Assembly (NCBI GenBank): GCA_003056245.1
Contig: MVDH01000003.1
Span: 1,155,957-1,219,956 of the forward strand
From: Cellvibrio sp. 79
Lineage (GTDB): Bacteria; Pseudomonadota; Gammaproteobacteria; Pseudomonadales; Cellvibrionaceae
Reading direction: 5' to 3'
Length of the DNA stretch: 64,000 nucleotides
Position 1 is the stretch's first letter; each line of letters starts with the position of its first letter. Below the pieces are notes generated by a model, which saw nothing but the letters and a program-made list of their open reading frames with translations, had not been told where the DNA came from and did not search any database. Below, piece by piece: positions 28,957 through 39,430 of this stretch. A program made the position numbers and the translations under genes.

Positions 28957-30450
28957 ATGGTACAAAAATCGTTACTCACCAAATTGATGATGGTATTAAC
29001 CATCGCAATGGTTGCTATTGCTGCGTTAGTCGCTTTTACCAACTACAAAATTGCCTCAGCGGACCTTGAAAAAGAACTGGAAGCAGAAACCTCGGCCATG
29101 ATAGAACTCACCAACAGCTCCATTCTGGAAGCCGTATTTGCTTACGATTTCCAGCAAATCGAAGCCATTGCCAAATCGCTGGTGAATACTTCATTAGTTA
29201 CGTCGGTCAGTGTGGTGGATCATCGTGGTCAATCGCTGGCCAAAGCGACCGATGGTGACGAGAGCAACGATAACCAGATTACCCGCGCCGCCGTGCCTAT
29301 CGTTTACAACGGCAACACTATCGGCAGTTACGACATTACGTTTTCAACCCAGGAACTGAATGACACCTTGGCAAGCCAGATTCAAACCAATGTGTTTACT
29401 GTATTGGCATTGCTTGCTGCCAGTTTGATTACCGTTTATATCCTGATTCGCAGTCTCGTGCTGGCACCCGTGGATGAAGTAACCCGTTCACTCGCCACCA
29501 TTGCAGACGGCGGCGGCGACCTGACTCGCCGCTTGCCCACAGACAGCCAAAACGAAATCGCCGCACTCGCCCATAATTTCAACCGGGTGATGGAGCATAT
29601 CGCCGATATCATTCGCAACGTGGTGCAGGTAAATGACAAAGTGCGCACCAACGTCAATACCATGAGCAGCGCCACCGAAAGCACCGTCAATTCTACTTCC
29701 CAACAATTGCGCGAAATTGAACTGGTAGCGACTGCTGTTGAAGAACTTTCAGCATCAGCCACCGAAATTGCCCGCCATGCTGGCGACACTGCCGAGCGAA
29801 CCAATGCCACCAGCATCCTGGCGGAAGAGGGCAACACCATCGTTAATTTGTCATTGGAAAACGTAAATCGTTTGACCGGGCAAATTGAATCTACGGCGCA
29901 AAAAATCCAGGTGCTGAAAAATAATTCGGTCAATATCGGTTCCGTAATGGAAGTAATCAGAACCATCGCCGAACAAACCAACTTGCTTGCACTCAACGCT
30001 GCGATTGAAGCGGCTCGCGCCGGTGAGCAAGGCCGTGGTTTCGCCGTGGTAGCAGATGAAGTGCGCTCCCTCGCACAAAAAACCCGTTCATCTACTGAAG
30101 AAATCGAATCGATTATCGTGCAACTGCAACGCGCCGCTGATGAAGCGCACCAAGCGATGAGTACCAGCACATCATCTGCACGCGAAACAATTGATACCGC
30201 ATCCAAAGTGGGCAGTGCGCTCGATAAAATTCGCGCGAATATCGGCATTATCAATGACATGAACCATCAAATTGCCACCGCGTCGCATCAACAAAGCTCT
30301 GTTGCTAATGAAGTAAGTAAAAATATTACGGCAATTCATGGTTTATCCGAAAACGTAGTGCAAAACGCGCAGGTTGTTAATCACAGTGGCAGCCAGTTGA
30401 TTAATGAAACCAGCGAATTGAAAAAACAAATCGATAATTTCAAAGTGTAA
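28957..30450 (+). CDS. Methyl-accepting chemotaxis protein
   Basis: [55 protein letters not shown] opens at 28939, alternative ATG at 28957. Confidence 0.94.
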   Translation: MVQKSLLTKLMMVLTIAMVAIAALVAFTNYKIASADLEKELEAETSAMIELTNSSILEAVFAYDFQQIEAIAKSLVNTSLVTSVSVVDHRGQSLAKATDGDESNDNQITRAAVPIVYNGNTIGSYDITFSTQELNDTLASQIQTNVFTVLALLAASLITVYILIRSLVLAPVDEVTRSLATIADGGGDLTRRLPTDSQNEIAALAHNFNRVMEHIADIIRNVVQVNDKVRTNVNTMSSATESTVNSTSQQLREIELVATAVEELSASATEIARHAGDTAERTNATSILAEEGNTIVNLSLENVNRLTGQIESTAQKIQVLKNNSVNIGSVMEVIRTIAEQTNLLALNAAIEAARAGEQGRGFAVVADEVRSLAQKTRSSTEEIESIIVQLQRAADEAHQAMSTSTSSARETIDTASKVGSALDKIRANIGIINDMNHQIATASHQQSSVANEVSKNITAIHGLSENVVQNAQVVNHSGSQLINETSELKKQIDNFKV

Positions 30451-30465
30451 TTTTTCCTCCGTGCA

Positions 30466-30494
30466 ATAAAGCCAGCCACTGCTGGCTTTATTTT
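30466..30494 (+). terminator. Intrinsic terminator
   Basis: AATAAAGCCAGCcactGCTGGCTTTATTTTTT. Confidence 0.85.
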
Positions 30495-30590
30495 TTGGCT
30501 ATTTCGTTTATTTATATTTCACTTCGCACGAATCCGTTCATTAGCCAGCACAACAAATTAGCCAATCATTAGTTTTTAATTTTCGATCAA

Positions 30591-30618
30591 ACAAAAAAGC
30601 CCGGCACCTAGCCGGGCA
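30591..30618 (-). terminator. Intrinsic terminator of the TonB receptor gene
   Basis: GCCCGGC...GCCGGGC with minus-strand T tract. Confidence 0.8.
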
Positions 30619-30661
30619 AAATAAGGCTTCATAAAAAGCCTTGGCATCACAGGGAAGAAAA

Positions 30662-33241
30662 TTAGAACTTGGCCCGCACACCGAGACTATAACGCGCCCC
30701 GTTTTCGTAAAAACCAACCGGGATACCATCATCTGTGTGTGTGTAAATAACTTCATTGGTGAGATTAACAGCGGTCAGGAACAAGGTAATTTGATCATTA
30801 ACAGCCCAATCGGCAGTTGCATCCCATTGGTCGTAATCTGACGTTACCAATTGTGAACCCGAGGTCAAATTACCATAGGCTTCGGAACGAAAATTGTAGG
30901 ATAGACGAACGCTCACCGAATCGTTTTCGTAATAAACAGAAGCGTTTGCCTGGTCTTCAGAATTGCCGGGTAGTTTTAATTTTTGTCCGCCCTCTACAGC
31001 AGGCACGGTCGCATCAGTAAAGGTGTAATTAGCGACCATACCAAAACCCGCGCCCAATTCTTTTTGCAACTGTACTTCAAAGCCGCTGATGTCTGCACCA
31101 TCAGACGCGTTGTGCGGCCTGGTTACCGATAACTGATCACCATCGATAGTTTCGGTAATCGTACGGGTAAACACAAAAGTATCCAGGCGTTTGCTAAAGA
31201 AAGTTCCGGATAAAATAGCACCCTCTTCAAAATACCACTCCACGCCCGCTTCAAATTGCTCGGCATAAAACGGTTTGATATTGGGATTGCCGGCACTCGC
31301 CGATGAAGTCGTTAAGTTAATCGTGATATTCGCACTCAGGTCCTGGAATGTCGGGCGCGCCATTACTTTGGAAATTGCCGCGCGCACTTTCACATCATCG
31401 GCCACATCATAAATCAGGTTGAAGCTCGGCAAAAAATCATCATAGCTGCGCGATACTGAACCTAGTTCACCATCGATATACGCTTTGGATGTTTGATCGG
31501 TTTGCACCGCACGCACACCGACATTACCGTGAAATTTGGCGATTTCAAAATCAGCTTTTACATAGGCAGCGGAAATTTCTTCGTTAATTTCGTAGAACGC
31601 CTTTTTATCGTAAGTGTAAGTCATTGCACCGGCAGCAAACATCGGGTCGATAACCTGTTTGGCTTTATCACCATCAATCCAGGCATATTGTGTCAATGAA
31701 CCTGATGTGGCAGCCTCACCATGCAAGCGCGGTGTTAATCCACCGGATACTTGATCCATGGTGATAACTTTCCACGCTGGATGGGAAGAATTGGTTGAAC
31801 CTACTGTGCGATTATTAGTAATAGTTTCATCGCGGAATTTAACACCGGTTTTAATACCAGTAACAATTCCCCAATCAAGTTCTTTTTCAAAATCCAGCTG
31901 CGCATAATTTTCTTCATCTTCCATTTTGCGAATCCAGTCGCGCGCGCTTAACAATGTCAGTGCCGAATGATCTTTAGGATCAATATCCAGATATTCAATT
32001 TCAATAGTATTTTTACCCAGGTTAACGCGCTCGCGGGTATTGGCCTCAAACCAGTAACCCATGTCGCGATCACTGCCGCCTTCTGCGCTGGTAGTTCCTA
32101 TTTGCGCGTGCGCAGTCCAACTATCCCCGGTATAAGTTGCATCAAAATCCAATACTTCTGACTCTACCGAGGCATCGCGAAAAATTGGCTCGATTGCCGC
32201 GCCACCACTATTCGGGTTTTCAAATGTACCCGCGACAATCGCTTTTTTTCCGTCACCGGTGGTAATAAATTTCGGGTTAGTTACGCGATCACCCTTTTCC
32301 AGTTTGTAACCGCCCGGCATAAATAAATAGTTTTGGTTATTGTTATCCGAATCCATATCGGATTTGACATAGTTCAGCGTTAAATCCCACGCATCGGTGG
32401 GTTTGAATTGTAATGTGGCGTTGCTGGTAAGGCGCTCGTTTTCCTGTTGGAAAATCGCCGAGCCACCACCCCATACCGCATAAACATCATTTGTTACCAC
32501 ACCATTTTGATCGGTTACCGAATAGAGGGTGTTATCCGCAAAACCTTCCAATCCATCGCGGCGCACACGGCGCTTTTGTGAACTAATTGAGGCGAGCACA
32601 CCCAATGTACCTTCTTCATTTTTCCAACTACCCAACGCAGAAAGTTGCGGATCCCACACATCGGGCAATTCGCTGTACACACTTTCTGCCGATAAATTAA
32701 TAGTGCCGGATGCAAGGTCCAGAGGCTTGCGCGTGCGCACAATGACGGTACCACCGATGCTGCCCTCATCGATATCCGCTTCAGGACTTTTATACACTTC
32801 CAGTGAAGAAACCAATTCGGAAGCAAGGATCGAATAGTTAAAACCACGGCTCGGGTTATCGTTCGCCCACCAATAAGCCGATGCAACGTTTTGTCCATTC
32901 ATCAAGGTGCGGTTCATGGTGCTATTGGTGCCGCGCACAAAAATATCTCGGCCTTCGCCCCAATTCCGATCCACCGATATGCCGGGGATTCGCTGCAACG
33001 AATCCGCAATATTTTTATCTGGAAATTCACCAATATCTTCCGCATTAATAGCATCTACAATTGCATCGGAATTTTGTTTAACCGATAACGCCTGCTGCAA
33101 ACTACTGCGAATACCAGTAATAACCATCTCTTCCGGTTCTTCCGTCGTTTGTGCGAATACTGATGCCGAGCAACCCGCAGCAAGTAATGCAATTGCGACG
33201 GGTAATTTTTTGTGACGCATTATTTTATTCATTGTTTTCAC
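30662..33241 (-). CDS. TonB-dependent receptor (no STN domain)
   Basis: Signal peptide, plug SLQQALSVKQNSDAIVDAINAEDIGEFPDKNIADSLQRIPGISVDR, C-terminal barrel ending YSLGVRAKF. Confidence 0.93.
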   Translation of the reverse strand: MKTMNKIMRHKKLPVAIALLAAGCSASVFAQTTEEPEEMVITGIRSSLQQALSVKQNSDAIVDAINAEDIGEFPDKNIADSLQRIPGISVDRNWGEGRDIFVRGTNSTMNRTLMNGQNVASAYWWANDNPSRGFNYSILASELVSSLEVYKSPEADIDEGSIGGTVIVRTRKPLDLASGTINLSAESVYSELPDVWDPQLSALGSWKNEEGTLGVLASISSQKRRVRRDGLEGFADNTLYSVTDQNGVVTNDVYAVWGGGSAIFQQENERLTSNATLQFKPTDAWDLTLNYVKSDMDSDNNNQNYLFMPGGYKLEKGDRVTNPKFITTGDGKKAIVAGTFENPNSGGAAIEPIFRDASVESEVLDFDATYTGDSWTAHAQIGTTSAEGGSDRDMGYWFEANTRERVNLGKNTIEIEYLDIDPKDHSALTLLSARDWIRKMEDEENYAQLDFEKELDWGIVTGIKTGVKFRDETITNNRTVGSTNSSHPAWKVITMDQVSGGLTPRLHGEAATSGSLTQYAWIDGDKAKQVIDPMFAAGAMTYTYDKKAFYEINEEISAAYVKADFEIAKFHGNVGVRAVQTDQTSKAYIDGELGSVSRSYDDFLPSFNLIYDVADDVKVRAAISKVMARPTFQDLSANITINLTTSSASAGNPNIKPFYAEQFEAGVEWYFEEGAILSGTFFSKRLDTFVFTRTITETIDGDQLSVTRPHNASDGADISGFEVQLQKELGAGFGMVANYTFTDATVPAVEGGQKLKLPGNSEDQANASVYYENDSVSVRLSYNFRSEAYGNLTSGSQLVTSDYDQWDATADWAVNDQITLFLTAVNLTNEVIYTHTDDGIPVGFYENGARYSLGVRAKF

Positions 33242-33289
33242 GCTTATACCTTTACCGGTTGATAAAAAATTTGCAAGATTAATAAACCA

Positions 33290-33310
33290 TCAGGAGTTAT
33301 GGACTCCTGA
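33290..33310. repeat. Intergenic hairpin between the two TonB receptor genes
   Basis: TCAGGAGTtatggACTCCTGA. Confidence 0.5.
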
Positions 33311-33447
33311 CTATTAACGAGAGACAAATTTAAAAACCGACAGAAGAACAACAAAAAAAACGCGAAAAATAAAAAATTTAATTTTTTTATAAAGAAATGG
33401 CGGGTTTTAATGTGAAGATGCGTTTAGGGGTTGCCAAAAGCATTTTT

Positions 33448-36399
33448 CTAAAAACGCAAACGTAAACCTATAGCAAAACGGCGTCCGCTTTCATAAAGCC
33501 CCTGGGGAATATCATTCGCGGTACGATAGTAAATCACTTCGCTGGTGAGATTAATCGCTTCAATATAGAGAGTGGCAAACTCAGCAGCATTCCATGCAGC
33601 GGTAAAATCCCATTGTTGATAGGCGCTCGTTTCATCCTGGGTGCCGGATAATACCTCCCCAAACGATTTCGAACGATAGTTATAGGACAAGCGCACGCTG
33701 TACTGCATATCCTCGTAATAAAGTGAGGCATTAATCTGGTCGCGGGAATTTCCAGGCAATTTTAGTATTTGTTTTTTATCCTGGGATACAACCCTGGCCT
33801 GGGTAAAGGTGTAGTTACTTGAAACGCCCACACCGTTGCCGATGTTTTGTTGCCACTGTAATTCAAGGCCGGAAATTTTTGCGCCCTCGGCATTGTAAGG
33901 GCGAGAAACATCTAGCATCTTACCGTCCAAATTTTCCTCCATGGCTTTATTGTAAATAAAAGTGGAGATCGTTTTATAAAAAGCCGTTGCCGAAAATAGG
34001 GATGCCGAATCAAAATACCATTCAAAACCCAAATCGCCCTGGCGCGCACGAAATGGTTGTAAGTCCGGATTGCCACCGGAAGCATTTCCGCTAGTGCCAT
34101 CAATCACAATATTGGAACTAAGATTTTGAAACGTAGGGCGCGCCATCGCGCGTGACAAAGAACCACGAAAAATAAAATTATCGCGATAATCATAAACAAG
34201 ATTCACGCTCGGCAAATAATCATTATAACGTCGCGTCTGCGAATGGAGTTTCTGCTCTTCATAAGCGGTTGATATTTGCTGTGTCTCTACCGTGCGAATC
34301 CCCAGGTTTCCATGCCACGAATCCCGTTGAAATTCTCCTTTTATATAGGCAGCACTGATGGTCTCATTAATCCGGTAAAAAGCGTCATTATCATAACGAT
34401 AATGCATTAAACCCTTATCAAATGCCTCCGCAAAAATTTCATTCGCGCGGGCCTCATCAACCCGGGCAAAGCGAGTCAGCGATTGACGGCTAGCAGTTTG
34501 CTCATGCAATTCCGGCGTTAAGTCGGTAGATACGCTAGCTAAGCCAGTGTTTGAAAAACTGACCCAAAGCGGATGAGATGTATCTATGCTGCCCGCATAA
34601 CGATTATTTTCTATAGTTTGATAGCGCCATTTAAGACCGGTTTTCAACGCAGAAAAAAATGCATGGTCCAATGTCCATTGAACATCAGTTTGCGCATAAA
34701 TTTCATTGTCCTCCATGTTGCGAATCCAATCGCGGGAATCACTGGAAAGGTAAGGAAGGCTACGCGGGTCTTGCGGATCAAGATCCAGATATTCCACTTC
34801 AATCGTATTGCGACTTAATGAAAAACGTTCGCGGGTATTGCCGATAAAACGGTAGAGCTGGTCTTGATTAGTGCCACCATCGGCATTGGTACTACCCAGC
34901 TGGGAATGCACTAATAAATTGTCGTTGGTGTATTCAATGTCCAGATCGTAAACATTACTGTCCACATAGGCGCGACGAAAAATTGCATCCAGCGCTGCAC
35001 CGGTACTATCAGCATTATTTAGCGTGCCTGCCAGTAAAATTTTCCTACCGTCGCCGGTTGCACCAAAACGAGGGTTGGAAACTGTTACCGGTGGATTTTC
35101 GCGTAGTTTAAAACCGCCCGGCATAAACAAATAATTCTGGTTGGCGATCTTCATCTCCATCGCAGAACCAACATAATTAAATACCGCTTGCCAATTTTCC
35201 GTAGGACGCCACTGCAATGTAACGTTACTGGTATCGCGCTCGCGCTGTTGCTGAAAAATGGCAGAACCTCCACCCCAGATAACATATACGTTATCCGTAA
35301 TATTCCCCAAGTCATCTTTAATAGCGTGCAAACTGTTATCAGGAAACGTTTCCAATCCATCGCGGCGCGTGCTGGTATTTTGCCAATTCAATGACACCAA
35401 CGCACCAAAAGTCTGTTCGCTGTTTTGCCAACTGCCCAATAAGGACGCTTGCGGATCGTAAGCATCGGGTAGTTCGCTATATTGCTCTTCTAATGTAAAC
35501 CGTAAATTATTTTTTCCCATATCAAACGGTTTATGGGTATAAATAATGACGGTGCCACCGATGCTACCTTCATCAACATCCGCTTGCGGACTTTTATAAA
35601 CACGCAGCGATGAAATTAATTCCGATGCGAGAATAGTGTAATTAAAACCGCGACTGGGATTATCATTAGCCCACCAATAAGCAGAAGCAACATTTTGCCC
35701 ATTCATTAAAGTGCGATTGATATCTTTATCAGTACCGCGAATATAAATATCGCGCCCTTCACCCCAAATGCGATCTACCGAGACACCCGGAATTCGCTGC
35801 AATGAATCGGCAATATTTTTATCGGGAAATTTTCCGGCATCTTCAGCATTCATTGCATCAAGTACTGCATCCGCTTCGCGTTTAATAGCCAAATTGCGAC
35901 GCAAGCCTTCCTGAATTCCGGTTACCAATAACTCTTCTGTTGATTGCTCAACGGCTTCTTCAGCATGAATTTTTTGATCCACTGAAGATGGTGAAGGTGA
36001 TACCGATTTACTCTGTGCCTGAATTACCACCGCACCGTTGCCACCAAAAATAAAATTCAACGATGTGTTACGCAGTAGCAGTCCTAACACTTGCTCAGAG
36101 GTGTATTCACCTTTTACAGGTTCGACGTGAATAGCGGGCAAACTTTCCGGTCGGAATAATAATTGCAAATCGGCCTGCTCAGCGAAGCGAGTAAGTGCTT
36201 CTGCCAAGGGTAATTTTTCAATCTGGTAATAACGTGTTGCAGCAAATGCATTGCCGCTTGTTAGCATTCCAATGAACAAACCAATGGCCATACCCCTACG
36301 CCATGCGAAGCGTAAGCGGACAGCAGTTATGGTCTGATTAACCTTTTTCATGGGAGTTATTGTTGGTCGCGCCAGAAGATAAATGCGCAACCATAACAA
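33448..36399 (-). CDS. TonB-dependent transducer with N-terminal STN (signalling) domain
   Basis: STN-like YYQIEKLPLAEALTRFAEQADLQLLFRPESLPAIHVEPVKGEYTSEQVLGLLLRNTSLNF, then TonB plug/barrel paralogous to 30662-33241. Confidence 0.92.
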   Translation of the reverse strand: MLWLRIYLLARPTITPMKKVNQTITAVRLRFAWRRGMAIGLFIGMLTSGNAFAATRYYQIEKLPLAEALTRFAEQADLQLLFRPESLPAIHVEPVKGEYTSEQVLGLLLRNTSLNFIFGGNGAVVIQAQSKSVSPSPSSVDQKIHAEEAVEQSTEELLVTGIQEGLRRNLAIKREADAVLDAMNAEDAGKFPDKNIADSLQRIPGVSVDRIWGEGRDIYIRGTDKDINRTLMNGQNVASAYWWANDNPSRGFNYTILASELISSLRVYKSPQADVDEGSIGGTVIIYTHKPFDMGKNNLRFTLEEQYSELPDAYDPQASLLGSWQNSEQTFGALVSLNWQNTSTRRDGLETFPDNSLHAIKDDLGNITDNVYVIWGGGSAIFQQQRERDTSNVTLQWRPTENWQAVFNYVGSAMEMKIANQNYLFMPGGFKLRENPPVTVSNPRFGATGDGRKILLAGTLNNADSTGAALDAIFRRAYVDSNVYDLDIEYTNDNLLVHSQLGSTNADGGTNQDQLYRFIGNTRERFSLSRNTIEVEYLDLDPQDPRSLPYLSSDSRDWIRNMEDNEIYAQTDVQWTLDHAFFSALKTGLKWRYQTIENNRYAGSIDTSHPLWVSFSNTGLASVSTDLTPELHEQTASRQSLTRFARVDEARANEIFAEAFDKGLMHYRYDNDAFYRINETISAAYIKGEFQRDSWHGNLGIRTVETQQISTAYEEQKLHSQTRRYNDYLPSVNLVYDYRDNFIFRGSLSRAMARPTFQNLSSNIVIDGTSGNASGGNPDLQPFRARQGDLGFEWYFDSASLFSATAFYKTISTFIYNKAMEENLDGKMLDVSRPYNAEGAKISGLELQWQQNIGNGVGVSSNYTFTQARVVSQDKKQILKLPGNSRDQINASLYYEDMQYSVRLSYNYRSKSFGEVLSGTQDETSAYQQWDFTAAWNAAEFATLYIEAINLTSEVIYYRTANDIPQGLYESGRRFAIGLRLRF

Positions 36400-36560
36400 A
36401 AGTGCTCATCATGCAACAATCCTGAAATGGAAATGGGATACGGAAAATGATTTCCCAAAAAAGCGGGAGGAGTTAATTCGTTGTCGGGTTTTAGACCTAT
36501 GCTACGTTTATAGAGGCAGACCCATTCAGATGTTTATTTGCCCGGGGCCCGGCTATTACC

Positions 36561-37142
36561 ATGTCCAAACCTACTTTTACCCTTATATCCAGGCTCGGCC
36601 CGGATCAACCGGGCACCGCGGGTGAGCCCCCACCCATGCCCCTTACCGCTGAGAATCTATATAACACCTATCGTGCTTCACTCTTGAAATACCTTATCGG
36701 CATGCTGCCGGGTGGCCGGCAGGACGCGCTGGAAATTCTCCACGAAACTTACATCCGGCTGTTACAACACGAGGATCTGGAGCGTATCCAGCAAAATCCG
36801 CGCGCGTATATTTTTACCATAGCCACGAATTTAGTCACCGACTGGCTCAGACGCCGTCACAGTCGCCGCCAGGATTTTCACGATAGTTTTGATGAGCTGG
36901 AATTCCCGTGCGATGAAATGACTCCGACCCGCGCGTTGAATTGGGAACAATCCCTGTCCCAACTCAAACAGGCATTAATGGGCTTACCGGGATTAACGCG
37001 GCAGATTTTTTTACTGAGCCGTTTTGACGAATTAACCTATCCTGAAATTGCGCGTGAACTGAACATTAGTACGCGCACAGTGGAGCGTCACATGAGCAGC
37101 GCATTCCACGCGTTGCAACAATCACTTGAAGATTTTTTATGA
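36561..37142 (+). CDS. FecI-type ECF RNA polymerase sigma factor
   Basis: TENLYNTYRASLLKYL-like region 2, YIFTIATNLVTDWLRRR, region 4 LPGLTRQIFLLSRFDELTYPEIARELNISTRTVERHMSSAFHAL; alternative ATG at 36636. Confidence 0.93.
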   Translation: MSKPTFTLISRLGPDQPGTAGEPPPMPLTAENLYNTYRASLLKYLIGMLPGGRQDALEILHETYIRLLQHEDLERIQQNPRAYIFTIATNLVTDWLRRRHSRRQDFHDSFDELEFPCDEMTPTRALNWEQSLSQLKQALMGLPGLTRQIFLLSRFDELTYPEIARELNISTRTVERHMSSAFHALQQSLEDFL

Positions 37143-38122
37143 ATACCCACAGTTCTGAACAACATTCCAACCGCTCCATTCGCGCGCAAGCAGCCGATTG
37201 GTTAGCGCAAATGCAAAATCCGGATGCAACGCCGGACACCCAGGACGCATTCGAACAATGGCGCAACGCAGATATCCGCCACGCGCTCGCGTTTGAACAA
37301 TGCCGCAGCTTATGGTTAATGACACAGGAGTTAAAAAATGATGCTGACATCCAACGCGAACTGGATTCTGCACGCGCCAGGAAAAAATCCCGTGCGCACA
37401 ATAGCGGTTGGTATTTATTTGCGGCAGCAGCCACATTTCTGGTAATTAGCATCGGCGTATTTTTTCAACTTTCACCAAAGCCCATCGAATATTCAACCGG
37501 AATTGCTGAGCAACGTTTGATTCAATTGGAGGATGGTTCAAGCGCATTACTCAATACTGACTCAGTGTTGCAAGTCCGTTTTACCAGCAATAAACGTGAG
37601 TTATTACTTAAAAAAGGCGAAGCTTACTTCACCGTTGCCAAAGACAAACAACGCCCCTTTGAAGTCACTGCTGCAAAAAGTTCTGTGCGCGCAGTAGGTA
37701 CAGAATTCAACGTAGCTCTGTTAAACCACAAACTTACACTGGATGTCACAGAAGGTATTGTTGAATTCAAAACAAAAACAACCGCTGATGAATTACTTAC
37801 CAGTAAAGTAAAACAAGGCGAAGCTATTAATTTTAATGCAGACGATTCCAAACTGCTCATTCAACCGGCTAACACCGCGCGAATCTCTGCCTGGAAAGCA
37901 CGCAAAATTTATTTCTCCGCCGATACGCTCGAAAGCGCTATTACAGAATACAACCGCTACACCCGGAAAAAAATAGTGATCTTGCACGATGAATTGAAAC
38001 ACCAGAAAATTTCCGGCGTGTTTAATATTGATGATGTGGATGCGTTTATTTTTTCATTGGAACAATTACTGGATGTACGGGTGGAGCGTCATCGGGATAA
38101 TATTTTGGTAATGCGGAAATAG
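37139..38122 (+). CDS. FecR-type anti-sigma regulator
   Basis: AADWLAQMQNPDATPDTQDAFEQWRNADIRHALAFEQ, single TM, FecR domain LEDGSSALLNTDSVLQV; ATGA overlap with sigma gene. Confidence 0.92.
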   Translation: MNTHSSEQHSNRSIRAQAADWLAQMQNPDATPDTQDAFEQWRNADIRHALAFEQCRSLWLMTQELKNDADIQRELDSARARKKSRAHNSGWYLFAAAATFLVISIGVFFQLSPKPIEYSTGIAEQRLIQLEDGSSALLNTDSVLQVRFTSNKRELLLKKGEAYFTVAKDKQRPFEVTAAKSSVRAVGTEFNVALLNHKLTLDVTEGIVEFKTKTTADELLTSKVKQGEAINFNADDSKLLIQPANTARISAWKARKIYFSADTLESAITEYNRYTRKKIVILHDELKHQKISGVFNIDDVDAFIFSLEQLLDVRVERHRDNILVMRK

Positions 38123-38564
38123 CGGATGCAAATTAACTCTCATCACTCTTTTTAATGCCTGGTGTGCTGGACCGGATAGCCATCCCTGTCTCTGGCCAAG
38201 TGCTTACTTTAAGGAAACTTGCCTCACCTATAACAGCTTACAGCGCGCGTAATTAGTAATACACATGTACTGAAACGGCACAGACGTAGCACAATCAACT
38301 ATTATTTTTACCACCGGAAAGCCAGATAAGAGAGCAAATTTTATATTCATTGAGCAAAAATCGTCCTTACCCTTATTTTAATTATGTCAAATATCACCTA
38401 TGCTGCCGCTCCCGTCGTTGCGGCCATATAGCTCTCATTCTGGTTCGGTTTATTAAACAGGCGTTTACAGTTAATTGACCGCAGCATTGAAAGAAACACC
38501 TACCATGAAAGTACGATATGGCGTGCATGAGTCAAAATTCTAAAATCTCAATATGGAGTTTTAT

Positions 38565-38921
38565 ATGAAAAAGCTACTGTTAGCTACATTGTTTTCTTTT
38601 CTTAGTGGGAATTTAATTGCCGCAGAATTCTCCGGAAAAATTCAATCAATTGGAGCTGGACCTGGATTGGGAAGCATAGTACTGATAAGAGTGGAGAATC
38701 ACTCAGCCAGCGCCCCATGGGCTGCTGCAGGTTGTGCAAATGGTTTTTGGAGTTTTAAATTTGATACGGCTGTTGCGGGGGGAAAGGAAACTTACAGTCA
38801 ATTATTAGCAGCCTATACATCTCAATCCACAGTAGTAATTGAAGGCACAGGCACCTGCCCAACAACATCAGGTGGATTAGCCCAGGTACAAAATCTTAGC
38901 TACACAAGATTTGCGTATTAA
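38565..38921 (+). CDS. Small secreted protein of unknown function
   Basis: Signal peptide MKKLLLATLFSFLSGNLIA; two Cys in mature part; start MKKLLL with upstream ATATGGAG. Confidence 0.7.
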   Translation: MKKLLLATLFSFLSGNLIAAEFSGKIQSIGAGPGLGSIVLIRVENHSASAPWAAAGCANGFWSFKFDTAVAGGKETYSQLLAAYTSQSTVVIEGTGTCPTTSGGLAQVQNLSYTRFAY

Positions 38922-38963
38922 GAAAGTGTTTAACCCTGCCATTAAAAATAGAAAAATAGTTTT

Positions 38964-38989
38964 AGGCAGGCTGTTATATCAGCCTGCTC
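38964..38989 (-). terminator. Hairpin terminator candidate
   Basis: GCAGGCTGttatatCAGCCTGC; minus-strand downstream CCTAAAACTATTTTTC. Confidence 0.5.
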
Positions 38990-38990
38990 A

Positions 38991-39272
38991 CTAACGATTA
39001 AACTTTCCCTTATAGGGATGAGACTTTTGCCAACCCGCTTCACTGAAGTTATCAACAAAACAGATCTTGACATCTGCCATACCGACACTGGTGGGGAAAA
39101 TCCATGCAGTAGCATCTTGTTTGCTGCGTGTAACAAACCAAAGTGCGTCCCCCCTAGCTAATCCCCAGCTACTTACTTTATGAACCAATAAATCAGCCTC
39201 TTCTCGTGTTGCAACAATAGCAATTCTAATGTGTGCTTCACCCATAGTTGCTGCTTGATAAATTCTGGCCAA
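38991..39272 (-). CDS. Small conserved protein, probably DUF6150-like
   Basis: MARIYQAATMGEAHIRIAIVATREEADLLVHKVSSWGLARGDALWFVTRSKQDATAWIF...ADVKICFVDNFSEAGW; family name from recall, not searched. Confidence 0.6.
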   Translation of the reverse strand: MARIYQAATMGEAHIRIAIVATREEADLLVHKVSSWGLARGDALWFVTRSKQDATAWIFPTSVGMADVKICFVDNFSEAGWQKSHPYKGKFNR

Positions 39273-39366
39273 GGTAGACTCCTGATAAGCGGATGCGAAG
39301 TTAGTTTTTCATCCCGTAAATTCTGTTAATACCACCCTGTATTATCGCCAAATATAAAGTGGTACT

Positions 39367-39398
39367 AAAAAAACCGCCCTTGTGAGGCGGTTTTCTTT
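39367..39398. terminator. Bidirectional intrinsic terminator
   Basis: AAAAAACCGCCttgtgAGGCGGTTTTCTTT. Confidence 0.8.
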
Positions 39399-39430
39399 AA
39401 AACGCAAAAGTTGATAGACCTTAACTGCGT

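Noticed and set aside
33290-33310. Intergenic hairpin TCAGGAGT/ACTCCTGA as a terminator between the TonB receptors
   Set aside because: No convincing minus-strand T tract follows; listed only as a hairpin of unknown role.
38123-39300. Integron-cassette-like arrangement of small orphan genes
   Set aside because: No attC-like inverted core sites (GTTRRRY / RYYYAAC) could be recognised around 38565-39272.
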